Source of the DNA: Psychrobacter sp. UBA3962
Lineage (GTDB): Bacteria > Pseudomonadota > Gammaproteobacteria > Pseudomonadales > Moraxellaceae
Direction: 5' to 3'
Length of the DNA stretch: 64,000 bases
NCBI RefSeq assembly: GCF_002385225.1
Contig: NZ_DGDC01000041.1
Location: forward strand, 1 to 64,000
Part shown: piece by piece, positions 44,317 to 53,692 of the stretch
Position numbering within the stretch: position 1 is the stretch's first letter
Layout of the letters: each line of letters starts with the position of its first letter
Made by a program: the position numbers and the translations under genes
The notes under the pieces: model-generated
The model's input: only the letters and a program-made list of their open reading frames with translations
The model's database searches: none
Told to the model about the DNA's origin: nothing

Positions 44317-47193
44317 ATGAATACTATGACTAATGAAGATGCTTTAAAAGCAGCAAGTGCGACAGAGCTTGCAGGCGACAACGCAACTTATATCGAGTCG
44401 CTATATGAGCAATACCTACAAGACCCAGACAGTGTAGATGCTGATTGGCAGGCTTACTTTAAAGAATATGAAACGGGTAATGATGCTTTGCACCATGCTA
44501 TCCAGGATCAGTTCTTACTGTTAGCCCGCAACCAAACTGCCAATAAAGGCGTGGCGGCTCCAGCCGGTGCTGGATCTGATGCCAATTGTATGGATCCTCG
44601 TCAGATGGGCGTACAGAAATTAATTTCTGCCTACCGTCGTCGTGGTCACCGCCGTGCGAAGCTTGACCCATTACAGTTACAAGCCCGTGCTCCAGTAGAA
44701 GATTTAACTCTAGAATATCATGGCTTGTCTGAAGCAGATTTAGACACAGTTTTCCCAACCAGTGACTTTAATATCGGTAAACCTGAAGCGACGCTTCGTG
44801 AAATTATCGAAGTGGCTGAGCGTATTTACTGTGGTCATATTGGCCTTGAATACATGCATGTAACGACCAGCACTGAGAAGCGTTGGTTTGAAAACTACAT
44901 GGAAACCAACTTAGGTTATATCAAGTTTGATAAAGAAAAGAAAAAAGAGATCCTTGAGCGTCTAACCGCTGCTGAAGGCTTAGAAAAATACTTAGCTCGT
45001 AAATATACCGGGGTTAAGCGGTTCGGTCTTGAAGGCGGTGAAAGCTTCATTCCAGCAGTGCACGAAATCATTCAGCGTGCAGGTGGCTACGGTACCAAAG
45101 AAATGGTTATCGGTATGGCTCACCGTGGTCGTCTAAACTTATTAGTGAACATTTTAGGTAAAAACCCAGCGGACTTATTTGATGAGTTCGATGGTAAAGT
45201 GATGCCTGAAAAAGGCTCAGGTGACGTGAAGTACCACAATGGTTATTCCTCAAACGTGATGACACCAGGCGGTGAAGCTCACTTAGCCCTAGCGTTCAAC
45301 CCTTCGCATCTTGAAATTGTATCGCCAGTACTAGAAGGCTCAGTACGTGCGCGCCAAGTTCGTCGTAACGATACCGATGGTAACTTAGTATTGCCATTGG
45401 TAGTGCATGGTGACGCTGCTATTGCCGCCCAAGGTGTGGTTCAAGAAACGTTCCAGATGTCACAGACTCGCGCTTATACCACAGGCGGTACGGTTCACAT
45501 CGTTATTAATAACCAAGTGGGCTTTACCACTAGCCGTCAAGAAGATGCGCGCTCTACTGAGTACTGTACTGACATCGCTAAGATGGTTCACGCGCCAATC
45601 ATTCACGTTAATGGTGATGATCCTGAAGCGGTTGTTTTTGCGGCACAAATGGCGTTAGATTATCGTCATGAGTTCCATAAAGACATCGTAATTGACTTAT
45701 TCTGCTACCGTCGTAACGGTCACAACGAAGCCGATGAGCCATCAGCTACTCAGCCGCTAATGTATGCCATCATCAAGAAGCTACCAACCACTCGCACTCA
45801 GTATGCAGAAAGACTGTTGGCGGAAGGTGTGATCTCTGAAGGAGATGACAAAAAGCTTGATGACGAATACCGTGAAGCTTTAGATAAAGGCGAATATGTA
45901 GCGAACTCATTGGTACAAGAACCAAACGAAGAGCTTTATGTCGACTGGAGTCCATACTTAGGTCATGAGTTAGAAGATGACTGGGATACCGGCGTTGATA
46001 TCGAGAAGCTAAAAGAATATGGTCGCCGTATGGCGGTGATGCCAGAAGGCTTTAAGCTGCAGCGCCAAGTTCAAAGAATGGTTGAGCAGCGCTTAGCGAT
46101 GCAAACTGGTGAAGAGCCATTGAACTGGGGTGCGGCTGAAACTTTAGCCTATGCTTCTTTAGTAGATGAAGATTTCCTAGTTCGTATTACTGGTGAAGAT
46201 GTGGGTCGTGGTACTTTCTCACACCGTCACTCTGAAATCTTCAACACTGAAAATGGTGAGATGTATGTCCCATTAGCCCATTTGAATGATACTCAGGCCC
46301 GTTTCGCGACTTACAACTCATTGTTGTCAGAAGAAGCGGTATTGGCATTTGAATACGGCTATGCAACCACTGTACCAAATGCCTTAATCATTTGGGAAGC
46401 TCAGTTCGGTGACTTCGTCAACGGTGCCCAAGTGGTGATTGACCAGTTCATCTCAAGCGGTGAGACTAAGTGGCAGCGTGTGTGTGGTCTAACTATGCTG
46501 TTACCACACGGCTTTGAAGGTCAAGGTCCTGAGCACTCATCAGCCCGTTTAGAGCGCTTCTTACAGCTGTGTGCTGAAGACAACATGCAAGTAATCACTC
46601 CGACCACACCGGCTCAGATCTTCCATGCCTTACGTCGTCAAGCGGTACGTCCAATTCGTAAGCCATTGGTAGTTATGTCTCCGAAGAGCTTGTTGCGTCA
46701 TAAGCTGGCCACTTCTGAATTAGAAGAGCTGGCAAACGGTAAGTTTGAAACCGTTCTACCTGAGATTGATCAGTTAGATAATGACAAAGTAACTCGTATG
46801 GTAATGTGTGGTGGTAAGGTTTACTACGATCTGCTTGAGCAGCGTCGTGAACTGGGCTTAGATCATGTGGCTATTGTTCGTATTGAACAGTTATACCCAC
46901 TGCCTGAAGAAAGAATGGTCGAAGAAGTGCAGAAATATGCCAACCTTGAAGAGATTGTATGGTGTCAAGAAGAGCCATTAAACCAAGGCGCTTGGTACTA
47001 TTTAGCACCACATATGTTCCGTATCTTTGGTCCACAAGGCGATCAGCCACGCGTTACTAAAGCACACATCGTTGAGCCTGTTGCCCGTCCTGCTTCTGCA
47101 GCACCTGCAACGGGTCTGCCTGCGATTCACGTTCGTCAGCAAAGAGAGCTGGTTGCTGGTGGCCTAGGTATCGAAGTAGATCAACTTAAATAA
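44317..47193 (+). CDS. sucA: 2-oxoglutarate dehydrogenase E1 component
   Basis: The 958-aa thiamine diphosphate enzyme has the E1o N-terminal helix ATYIESLYEQYLQDPDSVD (E2-binding region) and the DPRQMGVQKLISAYRRRGH block. Cofactor and substrate regions are GMAHRGRLNLLVNILGK, HGDAAIAAQGVVQETF, NNQVGFTTS and the FSHRHSEIFN and EAQFGDFVNGAQV motifs. It decarboxylates 2-oxoglutarate and transfers succinyl to SucB. A gap of 226 nt separates it from sucB. Confidence 0.97.
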   Translation: MNTMTNEDALKAASATELAGDNATYIESLYEQYLQDPDSVDADWQAYFKEYETGNDALHHAIQDQFLLLARNQTANKGVAAPAGAGSDANCMDPRQMGVQKLISAYRRRGHRRAKLDPLQLQARAPVEDLTLEYHGLSEADLDTVFPTSDFNIGKPEATLREIIEVAERIYCGHIGLEYMHVTTSTEKRWFENYMETNLGYIKFDKEKKKEILERLTAAEGLEKYLARKYTGVKRFGLEGGESFIPAVHEIIQRAGGYGTKEMVIGMAHRGRLNLLVNILGKNPADLFDEFDGKVMPEKGSGDVKYHNGYSSNVMTPGGEAHLALAFNPSHLEIVSPVLEGSVRARQVRRNDTDGNLVLPLVVHGDAAIAAQGVVQETFQMSQTRAYTTGGTVHIVINNQVGFTTSRQEDARSTEYCTDIAKMVHAPIIHVNGDDPEAVVFAAQMALDYRHEFHKDIVIDLFCYRRNGHNEADEPSATQPLMYAIIKKLPTTRTQYAERLLAEGVISEGDDKKLDDEYREALDKGEYVANSLVQEPNEELYVDWSPYLGHELEDDWDTGVDIEKLKEYGRRMAVMPEGFKLQRQVQRMVEQRLAMQTGEEPLNWGAAETLAYASLVDEDFLVRITGEDVGRGTFSHRHSEIFNTENGEMYVPLAHLNDTQARFATYNSLLSEEAVLAFEYGYATTVPNALIIWEAQFGDFVNGAQVVIDQFISSGETKWQRVCGLTMLLPHGFEGQGPEHSSARLERFLQLCAEDNMQVITPTTPAQIFHALRRQAVRPIRKPLVVMSPKSLLRHKLATSELEELANGKFETVLPEIDQLDNDKVTRMVMCGGKVYYDLLEQRRELGLDHVAIVRIEQLYPLPEERMVEEVQKYANLEEIVWCQEEPLNQGAWYYLAPHMFRIFGPQGDQPRVTKAHIVEPVARPASAAPATGLPAIHVRQQRELVAGGLGIEVDQLK

Positions 47194-47202
47194 ATCCTAA
47201 AG

Positions 47203-47233
47203 AGGTCTAAGCGGCGAACAGTCGCTTAGACCT
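47203..47233 (+). repeat. Strong hairpin just after sucA
   Basis: The perfect 11-bp arms aggtctaagcg/cgcttagacct have a 9-nt loop and begin 9 nt past the sucA stop. There is no T-run, so mRNA protection or processing is more likely than efficient termination. Confidence 0.75.
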
Positions 47234-47419
47234 TCAGTATTTGTTCTAACAGATTTTATTGAGTTTTATTATCCTAATTGGCTTTTATCACTTAACCAAC
47301 TTTTAACAATAGACAACCCTAATTCGAAGTTAAAGACTGTAAAGTTACCCCTAGGTTGTTTGTTGTCTGAAATAAAATAAGTTATTAATCATTTTATATT
47401 TATAACAGGAGCAGTTCCC

Positions 47420-48643
47420 ATGGCAGAAATTAAAGCGCCCGTATTCCCAGAGTCAGTAGCTGACGGTACCATCGTTGAATGGCACGTAAGTGAAGGCGAA
47501 CAAGTAAACCGTGATGATATCTTAGCTGAAATCGAAACCGATAAAGTAGTTTTAGAAGTAGTGGCTCCAGATGATGGTGTGGTTACTAAAATTGTTAAAC
47601 AAGTAGATGACACTGTACTTTCTGACGAATTAATTGCTGAATTTGAAGCGGGTGCTACTGGCACCAAAGCTGCTGATAGCGCCGCTGAAGAAAGCCAAGA
47701 AGAAAAAACTGAAGAGAAAGCGGAAGCTAAGCCTGCTGCAGCTGCAGACAGCGCTGATGATCACAAAGATCAAAGCCCAGCAGTTCGTAAAGCAGCTAAA
47801 GAGTCTGGTGTTGATCCGAAAAATGTTGAAGGTACTGGCCGTGGTGGTCGTGTTACTAAACAGGATATGGCTAACCCAACGCTTAAAGCGGACAGCTCTA
47901 TCAAGTCTGACAGTGGCCGTCCAGTAGCTGAATCAGTAGGCGAGCGTACTGAGAAGCGTGTTCCAATGACACGTCTACGTAAGACTGTTGCTAACCGTCT
48001 GTTATCAGCGACTCAAGAAACCGCTATGTTAACCACGTTCAACGAAGTTAATATGAAGCCATTGATGGATCTACGTGCTAAGTACAAAGATCAGTTTGAG
48101 AAGCGTCATGGTACGCGTCTAGGCTTTATGTCATTGTTCGTTAAAGCCGCTACTGAAGCGCTAAAACGTTTCCCAGCGGTTAACGCGTCAATTGACGGTG
48201 ATGACATCGTTTATCATGGTTACTATGATGTAGGTGTTGCGGTATCTTCCGACCGTGGTCTAGTGGTTCCTGTATTACGTGATACCGACCGTATGAGCAT
48301 GGCAGATGTTGAAGCGGGTATCCGTGAATTTGCTGGTAAAGCACGTGATGGTAAATTATCACTACAAGAAATGACTGGTGGTACTTTCACTATCACTAAC
48401 GGTGGTGTATTTGGTTCACTAATGTCAACGCCAATCTTGAACCCACCACAAACCGCTATCTTAGGTATGCATGCGATCAACGATCGTCCTATGGCGGTTA
48501 ATGGTCAAGTTGAAATTCTACCTATGATGTACCTAGCGCTATCTTACGATCACCGTATGATTGATGGTAAAGATGCAGTACAGTTCTTAGTTACGATCAA
48601 AGAGCTGATTGAAGATCCAGCAAGACTATTACTTGACCTATAA
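47420..48643 (+). CDS. sucB: Dihydrolipoyllysine-residue succinyltransferase (E2 of OGDH)
   Basis: The 407-aa product has one lipoyl domain at the N-terminus with the lipoylated Lys in EIETDKVVLEVVAPD. An Ala/Glu/Lys-rich linker (about 78-115), the E1/E3-binding domain SPAVRKAAKESGVDPKNVEGT and the catalytic domain (PMTRLRKTVANRLL; active site SYDHRMIDGKDAVQF) follow. It forms the 24-mer core of the complex. Confidence 0.97.
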   Translation: MAEIKAPVFPESVADGTIVEWHVSEGEQVNRDDILAEIETDKVVLEVVAPDDGVVTKIVKQVDDTVLSDELIAEFEAGATGTKAADSAAEESQEEKTEEKAEAKPAAAADSADDHKDQSPAVRKAAKESGVDPKNVEGTGRGGRVTKQDMANPTLKADSSIKSDSGRPVAESVGERTEKRVPMTRLRKTVANRLLSATQETAMLTTFNEVNMKPLMDLRAKYKDQFEKRHGTRLGFMSLFVKAATEALKRFPAVNASIDGDDIVYHGYYDVGVAVSSDRGLVVPVLRDTDRMSMADVEAGIREFAGKARDGKLSLQEMTGGTFTITNGGVFGSLMSTPILNPPQTAILGMHAINDRPMAVNGQVEILPMMYLALSYDHRMIDGKDAVQFLVTIKELIEDPARLLLDL

Positions 48644-48653
48644 GGTCAACGGG

Positions 48654-48687
48654 CTTGTATCAGAGAGATTCTGGTACAAGCTTTTTC
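48654..48687 (+). terminator. Terminator-like hairpin after sucB
   Basis: The 12-bp stem gcttgtatcaga/tctggtacaagc (one U-G pair) with loop gagat is followed by T5. It meets the intrinsic terminator pattern although lpdA lies downstream in the same direction. Confidence 0.8.
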
Positions 48688-48865
48688 GTTATGGATTGAT
48701 TGATTATTAAGTTATTTAGCACATAGTTTTTTTAAATACAGGCAAGCCTAAACGGTGATCCGAGTGCTAATTAGCCCCATAAAAATGAATAAATAAGTCA
48801 TTTCATAATTCAAATTATAAATAAAAGAGCTTTTAAAATTCTTTGATTAAAAGACGGAATATACT

Positions 48866-50323
48866 ATGAAAGACAATTATGATTTAGTTGTTATTGGCGG
48901 TGGTCCAGGTGGTTATGAAGCCGCTATTCGTGCCGGTCAATTGGGTATGAGCGTGGCTTGTATCGAAAAACGCGTTTATAAAGGTGAGCCTGCATTGGGC
49001 GGTACTTGCTTAAACGTAGGTTGTATCCCTTCAAAGGCGTTACTTGACTCTTCACATCGTTATGAAGCCACTAAGCATGACCTTGCTGAGCACGGCATCA
49101 CTACTGGCGATGTTGAAATCGACGTTGCAAAAATGATCGAGCGTAAAGAAGGTATCGTTAAGCAGTTAACCGGCGGTGTTGCTATGCTTCTTAAAGGCAA
49201 CGGCGTAGATTGGTTACAAGGCTGGGGTACTTTAGTTGACGGTAAAGGTAGCGAAAAGAAAGTCAAATTCACCGCTTTAGAAGATGAATCAGAAACAGTA
49301 ATCACTGCTAAAAACGTTATCTTAGCGGCCGGTTCTGTGCCTATCGATATCCCTGTTGCCCCGGTTAATAACGAAGAAGGCATTATCGTTGACTCAACAG
49401 GTGCTTTAGATTTCACTGAAACGCCTAAGCGTTTGGGTGTGATTGGTGCTGGTGTTATCGGTCTAGAGCTGGGTTCAGTATGGCGTCGTCTGGGCGCTGA
49501 AGTTGTGGTTTATGAAGCACTTCCAGAGTTTCTAGCTGCTGCTGATAAAGATATTTCTAAAGAAGCCGGCAAATTGCTGAAAAAACAAGGTCTAGACATC
49601 CGTGTTGATACTAAAGTAACCAACGCAGAAGTTAAAGACGGCCAAGTGGTTGTGACCAGCGAAAAAGGTGGCGAGTCAAATGAGGAGACTTTCGACAAGC
49701 TAATCGTTTGTGTCGGTCGCCGTGCTTACTCTGAAAAACTTCTAGGTGAAGACTCTGGCATTACTTTAACTGACCGTGGTTTGGTTGAAGTAGATGATCA
49801 GTGTAAAACCAACCTAGATGGCGTATACGCTATCGGTGACTTGGTACGTGGTCCAATGCTTGCTCACAAAGCAATGGAAGAGGGCATGATGGCCGTTGAG
49901 CGTATCCATGGTGAAAAAGCGCAAGTTAACTATGACACCATCATCAACGTCATCTATACTCACCCAGAAATTGCTTGGGTAGGTTTAACTGAGCAAGCGG
50001 CGAAAGAGCAAGGCTATGAAGTTAAGACCGGTTCATTTAACCTAGCTGCTAACGGCCGTGCCTTGGCACAAAGTGAAGGTCAAGGCTCTATTAAAGTCGT
50101 TGCTGATGCCAAAACTGACCGCTTATTAGGTATGCACGCTATTTGTGCGGGCGCAGGCGATATCGTTCACCAAGGTATGATCGCTATGGAATTCGTTTCA
50201 AGCATTGAAGACCTACAGTTGATGACCTTCGCTCACCCAACCATCAGTGAAGCCGTTCATGAAGCTGCTTTATCAGCTGACGGCCGTGCTATCCACGCAA
50301 TCCAACGTAAAAAACGTAAATAA
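48866..50323 (+). CDS. lpdA: Dihydrolipoamide dehydrogenase (E3)
   Basis: The 485-aa flavoprotein disulfide reductase has the FAD motif YDLVVIGGGPGGYEAAIRAG, the redox disulfide GGTCLNVGCIPSKALLD, the NAD motif GVIGAGVIGLELGSVWRRLG, YAIGDLVRGPMLAHKAMEEG and the C-terminal FAHPTISEAVHEAAL with the catalytic His-Glu pair. It reoxidises the lipoyl group of SucB and probably also serves PDH. Confidence 0.97.
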   Translation: MKDNYDLVVIGGGPGGYEAAIRAGQLGMSVACIEKRVYKGEPALGGTCLNVGCIPSKALLDSSHRYEATKHDLAEHGITTGDVEIDVAKMIERKEGIVKQLTGGVAMLLKGNGVDWLQGWGTLVDGKGSEKKVKFTALEDESETVITAKNVILAAGSVPIDIPVAPVNNEEGIIVDSTGALDFTETPKRLGVIGAGVIGLELGSVWRRLGAEVVVYEALPEFLAAADKDISKEAGKLLKKQGLDIRVDTKVTNAEVKDGQVVVTSEKGGESNEETFDKLIVCVGRRAYSEKLLGEDSGITLTDRGLVEVDDQCKTNLDGVYAIGDLVRGPMLAHKAMEEGMMAVERIHGEKAQVNYDTIINVIYTHPEIAWVGLTEQAAKEQGYEVKTGSFNLAANGRALAQSEGQGSIKVVADAKTDRLLGMHAICAGAGDIVHQGMIAMEFVSSIEDLQLMTFAHPTISEAVHEAALSADGRAIHAIQRKKRK

Positions 50324-50389
50324 GAAACAGTTATAGACTTAGTGAAGTGCTAATTAGTATTTATATAAAAGTCTGTTACTAATTAAGTT

Positions 50390-50428
50390 GCTGACATCAG
50401 AAGGTTTTAAGTATCTGGTGTCAGCTTT
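50390..50428 (+). terminator. Terminator-like hairpin between lpdA and sucC
   Basis: The 12-bp stem gctgacatcaga/tctggtgtcagc (one U-G pair) with a 12-nt loop is followed only by ttta. The weak T-tract suggests partial termination or mRNA stabilisation. Confidence 0.6.
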
Positions 50429-50460
50429 ACCTGTTAAATAAAAAACTAAAGGATAACTTT

Positions 50461-51630
50461 ATGAATTTACATGAGTATCAAGCAAAACTATTGCTAGAGA
50501 GCTACGGCTTACCTATCCAGAAAGGTATCATCGCATACTCTGGTGACGAAGCTGCTGAAGCTTTTGACAAAACACCAACGGATGTTGCGGTAATTAAAGC
50601 ACAGGTTCACGCTGGTGGCCGTGGTAAAGCGGGTGGTGTTAAGCTTGCTAAAACTCGTGAAGAAGCCAAAGAAATTGCTGATAGCCTAATTGGTACTAAC
50701 TTAGTTACTTATCAAACAGACGCTGAAGGTCAGCCAGTAAACTTCGTACTAGTTGCAGAAGACATGTACCCAGTACAAACTGAGCTATACCTAGGTGCGG
50801 TAGTTGACCGTGCTACTCGTCGTGTAACTTTCATGGCTTCAACGGAAGGTGGTGTTGAGATTGAAAAAGTTGCAGAAGAAACGCCAGAGAAAATCTTCAG
50901 CATCACAGTAGATCCTTTAGTAGGTTTATTGCCTTTCCAAGCTCGTGAAGTAGGTTTCAAACTGGGTCTAGAAGGCAAGCAAATCAACCAGTTCGTTAAG
51001 CTAATGACCGGTGCTTACCAAGCCTTTATCGAAAACGATTTCGATATGATTGAAATCAACCCACTAGCGGTTCGTGAAAATGGTGAATTGGCTTGTGTTG
51101 ACGGTAAAATTGGTGTGGATTCAAACGCTTTATTCCGTCAGCCAAAAATCGCTGAATTACATGACCCCTCACAAGAAAATGAGCGTGAGCTAAAAGCCGC
51201 TGAATTTGACCTAAACTATGTTGCTCTAGAAGGTAACATCGGTTGTATGGTTAACGGTGCCGGTCTTGCTATGGCAACTATGGACATCATCAAACTATAC
51301 GGTGGTAAGCCAGCTAACTTCCTAGACGTTGGTGGTGGTGCTACTAAAGATCGCGTTGTAGAAGCGTTCAAAATCATCTTAGAAGATGACAGCGTACAAG
51401 GCGTTCTAATCAATATCTTCGGTGGTATCGTACGTTGTGACATGATTGCTGAAGCCATCATTGCAGCGGTTAAAGAAGTGAATGTAACTGTACCTGTCGT
51501 GGTTCGCTTAGAAGGTAACAATGCTGAGTTAGGTGCTAAGTTGTTAGACGAGTCTGATGTGAAAGTAATTTCAGCTCAAGGTCTATCTGACGCTGCGCAA
51601 AAAATTGTTGATGCTGTAAAAACTGCATAA
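50461..51630 (+). CDS. sucC: Succinyl-CoA synthetase (ADP-forming) beta subunit
   Basis: The 389-aa product has the start MNLHEYQAKLLLESYGLP. Its ATP-grasp domain includes VIKAQVHAGGRGKAGGVKLA, and later come EINPLAVRENGELACVDGKI and the C-terminal ligase part GGKPANFLDVGGGA and NIFGGIVRCD. With SucD it interconverts succinyl-CoA and succinate with phosphorylation of ADP. An AAAGGATAAC lies before the ATG. Confidence 0.97.
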   Translation: MNLHEYQAKLLLESYGLPIQKGIIAYSGDEAAEAFDKTPTDVAVIKAQVHAGGRGKAGGVKLAKTREEAKEIADSLIGTNLVTYQTDAEGQPVNFVLVAEDMYPVQTELYLGAVVDRATRRVTFMASTEGGVEIEKVAEETPEKIFSITVDPLVGLLPFQAREVGFKLGLEGKQINQFVKLMTGAYQAFIENDFDMIEINPLAVRENGELACVDGKIGVDSNALFRQPKIAELHDPSQENERELKAAEFDLNYVALEGNIGCMVNGAGLAMATMDIIKLYGGKPANFLDVGGGATKDRVVEAFKIILEDDSVQGVLINIFGGIVRCDMIAEAIIAAVKEVNVTVPVVVRLEGNNAELGAKLLDESDVKVISAQGLSDAAQKIVDAVKTA

Positions 51631-51663
51631 TCCCAAATAAGTGACCCTAATTAGGAGTAAATA

Positions 51664-52539
51664 ATGAGTGTATTAATTGATAAAGACACCAAAGTATTGG
51701 TGCAAGGTTTTACTGGTAAAAACGGTACTTTCCATTCAGAACAAGCGATTGAGTACGGTACTAAAGTAGTGGGTGGTGTAACTCCAGGTAAAGGCGGCCA
51801 AACTCACCTAGGCCTACCTGTATTCAACACTATGGCAGAAGCTATGGAAGCGACTAACGCTGATGCGTCAGTTATCTATGTTCCCGCTCCTTTCGTTCTA
51901 GATTCAATCATCGAAGCGGTAGACGCAGGCGTTAAGCTAATCGTTGTGATCACTGAAGGTGTGCCAACTTTAGACATGCTAAAAGCAAAACGCTACATCG
52001 AGCAAGCTGGCGATGTGAAAATGGTTGGTCCAAACTGCCCAGGCGTAATCACTCCAGGTCAGTGCAAAATTGGTATTATGCCAGGCCACATCCACTTACC
52101 AGGTAAAGTGGGTATCATCTCACGTTCAGGTACTTTGACTTATGAAGCTGTGGCTCAAACCACTAAGCTTGGTTTTGGTCAGTCAACTTGTATCGGTATT
52201 GGTGGTGACCCAATCCCAGGTATGAACCAAATCGATTGCTTGAAGATGTTCGAAGAAGATCCTCAAACTGAAGCCATCGTACTAATTGGTGAAATCGGTG
52301 GTACTGCTGAAGAAGAAGCAGCTGCTTACATCAAAGAGCACGTAACTAAGCCTGTTATCGGTTACATCGCTGGTGTTACTGCGCCTAAAGGTAAGCGTAT
52401 GGGCCATGCTGGTGCGATTATCTCTGGTGGTAAGGGTACTGCTGAAGAAAAATTCAAAGCTTTCGAAGAAGCGGGCATCGCGTATACTCGTGACCCCTCT
52501 AAGATTGGTGAGACCGTTAAAGAAGTTACTGGTTGGTAA
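51664..52539 (+). CDS. sucD: Succinyl-CoA synthetase alpha subunit
   Basis: The 291-aa product has a CoA-binding Rossmann domain (VLVQGFTGKNGTFHSEQAI, GGVTPGKGGQTHLGLPVF) and MVGPNCPGVITPGQCKIGIM. The phosphorylated His lies in KRMGHAGAIISGGKGTA. It is 33 nt after sucC with an AGGAGTAA-type RBS. It is the last gene of the suc group, followed by a strong terminator. Confidence 0.97.
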   Translation: MSVLIDKDTKVLVQGFTGKNGTFHSEQAIEYGTKVVGGVTPGKGGQTHLGLPVFNTMAEAMEATNADASVIYVPAPFVLDSIIEAVDAGVKLIVVITEGVPTLDMLKAKRYIEQAGDVKMVGPNCPGVITPGQCKIGIMPGHIHLPGKVGIISRSGTLTYEAVAQTTKLGFGQSTCIGIGGDPIPGMNQIDCLKMFEEDPQTEAIVLIGEIGGTAEEEAAAYIKEHVTKPVIGYIAGVTAPKGKRMGHAGAIISGGKGTAEEKFKAFEEAGIAYTRDPSKIGETVKEVTGW

Positions 52540-52600
52540 TTTGCTATATTGTTCAGGCAGCTTAATCCCTGTCTGAATAATGTTTAGTTATAAATTAAAG

Positions 52601-52628
52601 GAGCATCCTTCGGGGTGCTCTTTTTTTT
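52601..52628 (+). terminator. Rho-independent terminator of the suc genes
   Basis: The arms gagcatcc/gggtgctc with a ttcg tetraloop are followed by T8. It is the strongest terminator in the TCA block. Confidence 0.92.
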
Positions 52629-52729
52629 GGCTTTATTTTTTAGCTTCAGTTTTTTATTTTAGTTTTTACTCTAGGTTTTGGTTTATAGGGGGATTATTGT
52701 TCATCATTCATAGAATACAGATGAAAGTT

Positions 52730-52738
52730 TGCTACAAT
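52730..52738 (+). promoter_or_regulatory. Candidate extended -10 promoter element for galU
   Basis: TGCTACAAT (TG-n-TACAAT) lies about 55 nt before the galU ATG, after the suc terminator. No good -35 is visible at 16-18 nt spacing. Confidence 0.4.
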
Positions 52739-52793
52739 ATGAGCCGAACCCTATATCAAATATAAACTCTATATTTATCAAAGTTGGATGCTT

Positions 52794-53666
52794 ATGACCT
52801 CTCAAGTTACTCATGCTGTTATCCCTGTTGCTGGCTTCGGTACTCGTATGTTGCCTTTATCAAAGTCTGTGCCCAAAGAGTTATTGCCACTGGGTAATCG
52901 TCCCGCCATCCATTACGTGATTGAAGAAGCCATTGCTGCTGGTATTAAGCACATTGTATTGGTAGGTCATGCCCAAAAAAGTGCCATCGAGAATTACTTT
53001 GATGTCAACGCTGAGCTTGATAACCAATTGCGTGCCAAAGGTAAAGACGAGCTGGCCGACAGTTTGAACTGGCTACCAGAGGATGTCTCAGTGTCTATGA
53101 TTCGTCAAGGTAAACCATTGGGTCTTGGTCATGCGGTATTAAAAGCACGTCCTATTGTTGGTGACAATCCTTTTGCGGTATTGCTACCGGATGTGGTGCT
53201 GAACCCATTCACCACTAGTATGGATAAAGACAACTTGGCATATATGATTCAGACCTTTGAGCAAAGTAACCATTCGCAAATATTAGTAAGTGCCGTAGCC
53301 GATGAAGATGTACATAAATATGGTATCGCTAAACTAAAAGATGATGAAGAGCTTTCACAGTTGTCTGCCGATAAGAATGCCAATTTTGCGGTGGCTGGCT
53401 TTGTAGAAAAACCAGCATTAGCCGACGCGCCTTCTAATCTGGCGGTGGTGGGACGTTATGTGTTTACCGCCACTATCTTTGATTATTTGGCTGAGACTAA
53501 GCCTTCAGTAGGCGGTGAAATCCAATTGACCGATGCTATCGATGCCTTAATTAGCACTCAAGGGGTGGATATCACTACCATGCTAGGCGAAAGCTTTGAT
53601 GCCGGCGATATGACCAGCTACATGAAGGCCTTTATCTACTTTGCTGAGCAGCAGCTTCAAGCCTAA
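52794..53666 (+). CDS. galU: UTP-glucose-1-phosphate uridylyltransferase
   Basis: The product is about 290 aa with the signature VIPVAGFGTRMLPLSKSVPKELLP, NRPAIHYVIEEAIAAGIKHI, LGLGHAVLKARPIVGDNPFAVLLPD and the GEIQLTDAI end. It makes UDP-glucose for Ugd and hence capsule GlcA. The second ATG (52794) is favoured because it gives the usual MTSQVTHAVIP start; the in-frame ATG at 52788 adds only two residues. It begins a precursor-sugar group with pgi and the Ugd-like gene. Confidence 0.96.
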   Translation: MTSQVTHAVIPVAGFGTRMLPLSKSVPKELLPLGNRPAIHYVIEEAIAAGIKHIVLVGHAQKSAIENYFDVNAELDNQLRAKGKDELADSLNWLPEDVSVSMIRQGKPLGLGHAVLKARPIVGDNPFAVLLPDVVLNPFTTSMDKDNLAYMIQTFEQSNHSQILVSAVADEDVHKYGIAKLKDDEELSQLSADKNANFAVAGFVEKPALADAPSNLAVVGRYVFTATIFDYLAETKPSVGGEIQLTDAIDALISTQGVDITTMLGESFDAGDMTSYMKAFIYFAEQQLQA

Positions 53667-53692
53667 CTTTAGCCTTATTGAGTCACAGTATT

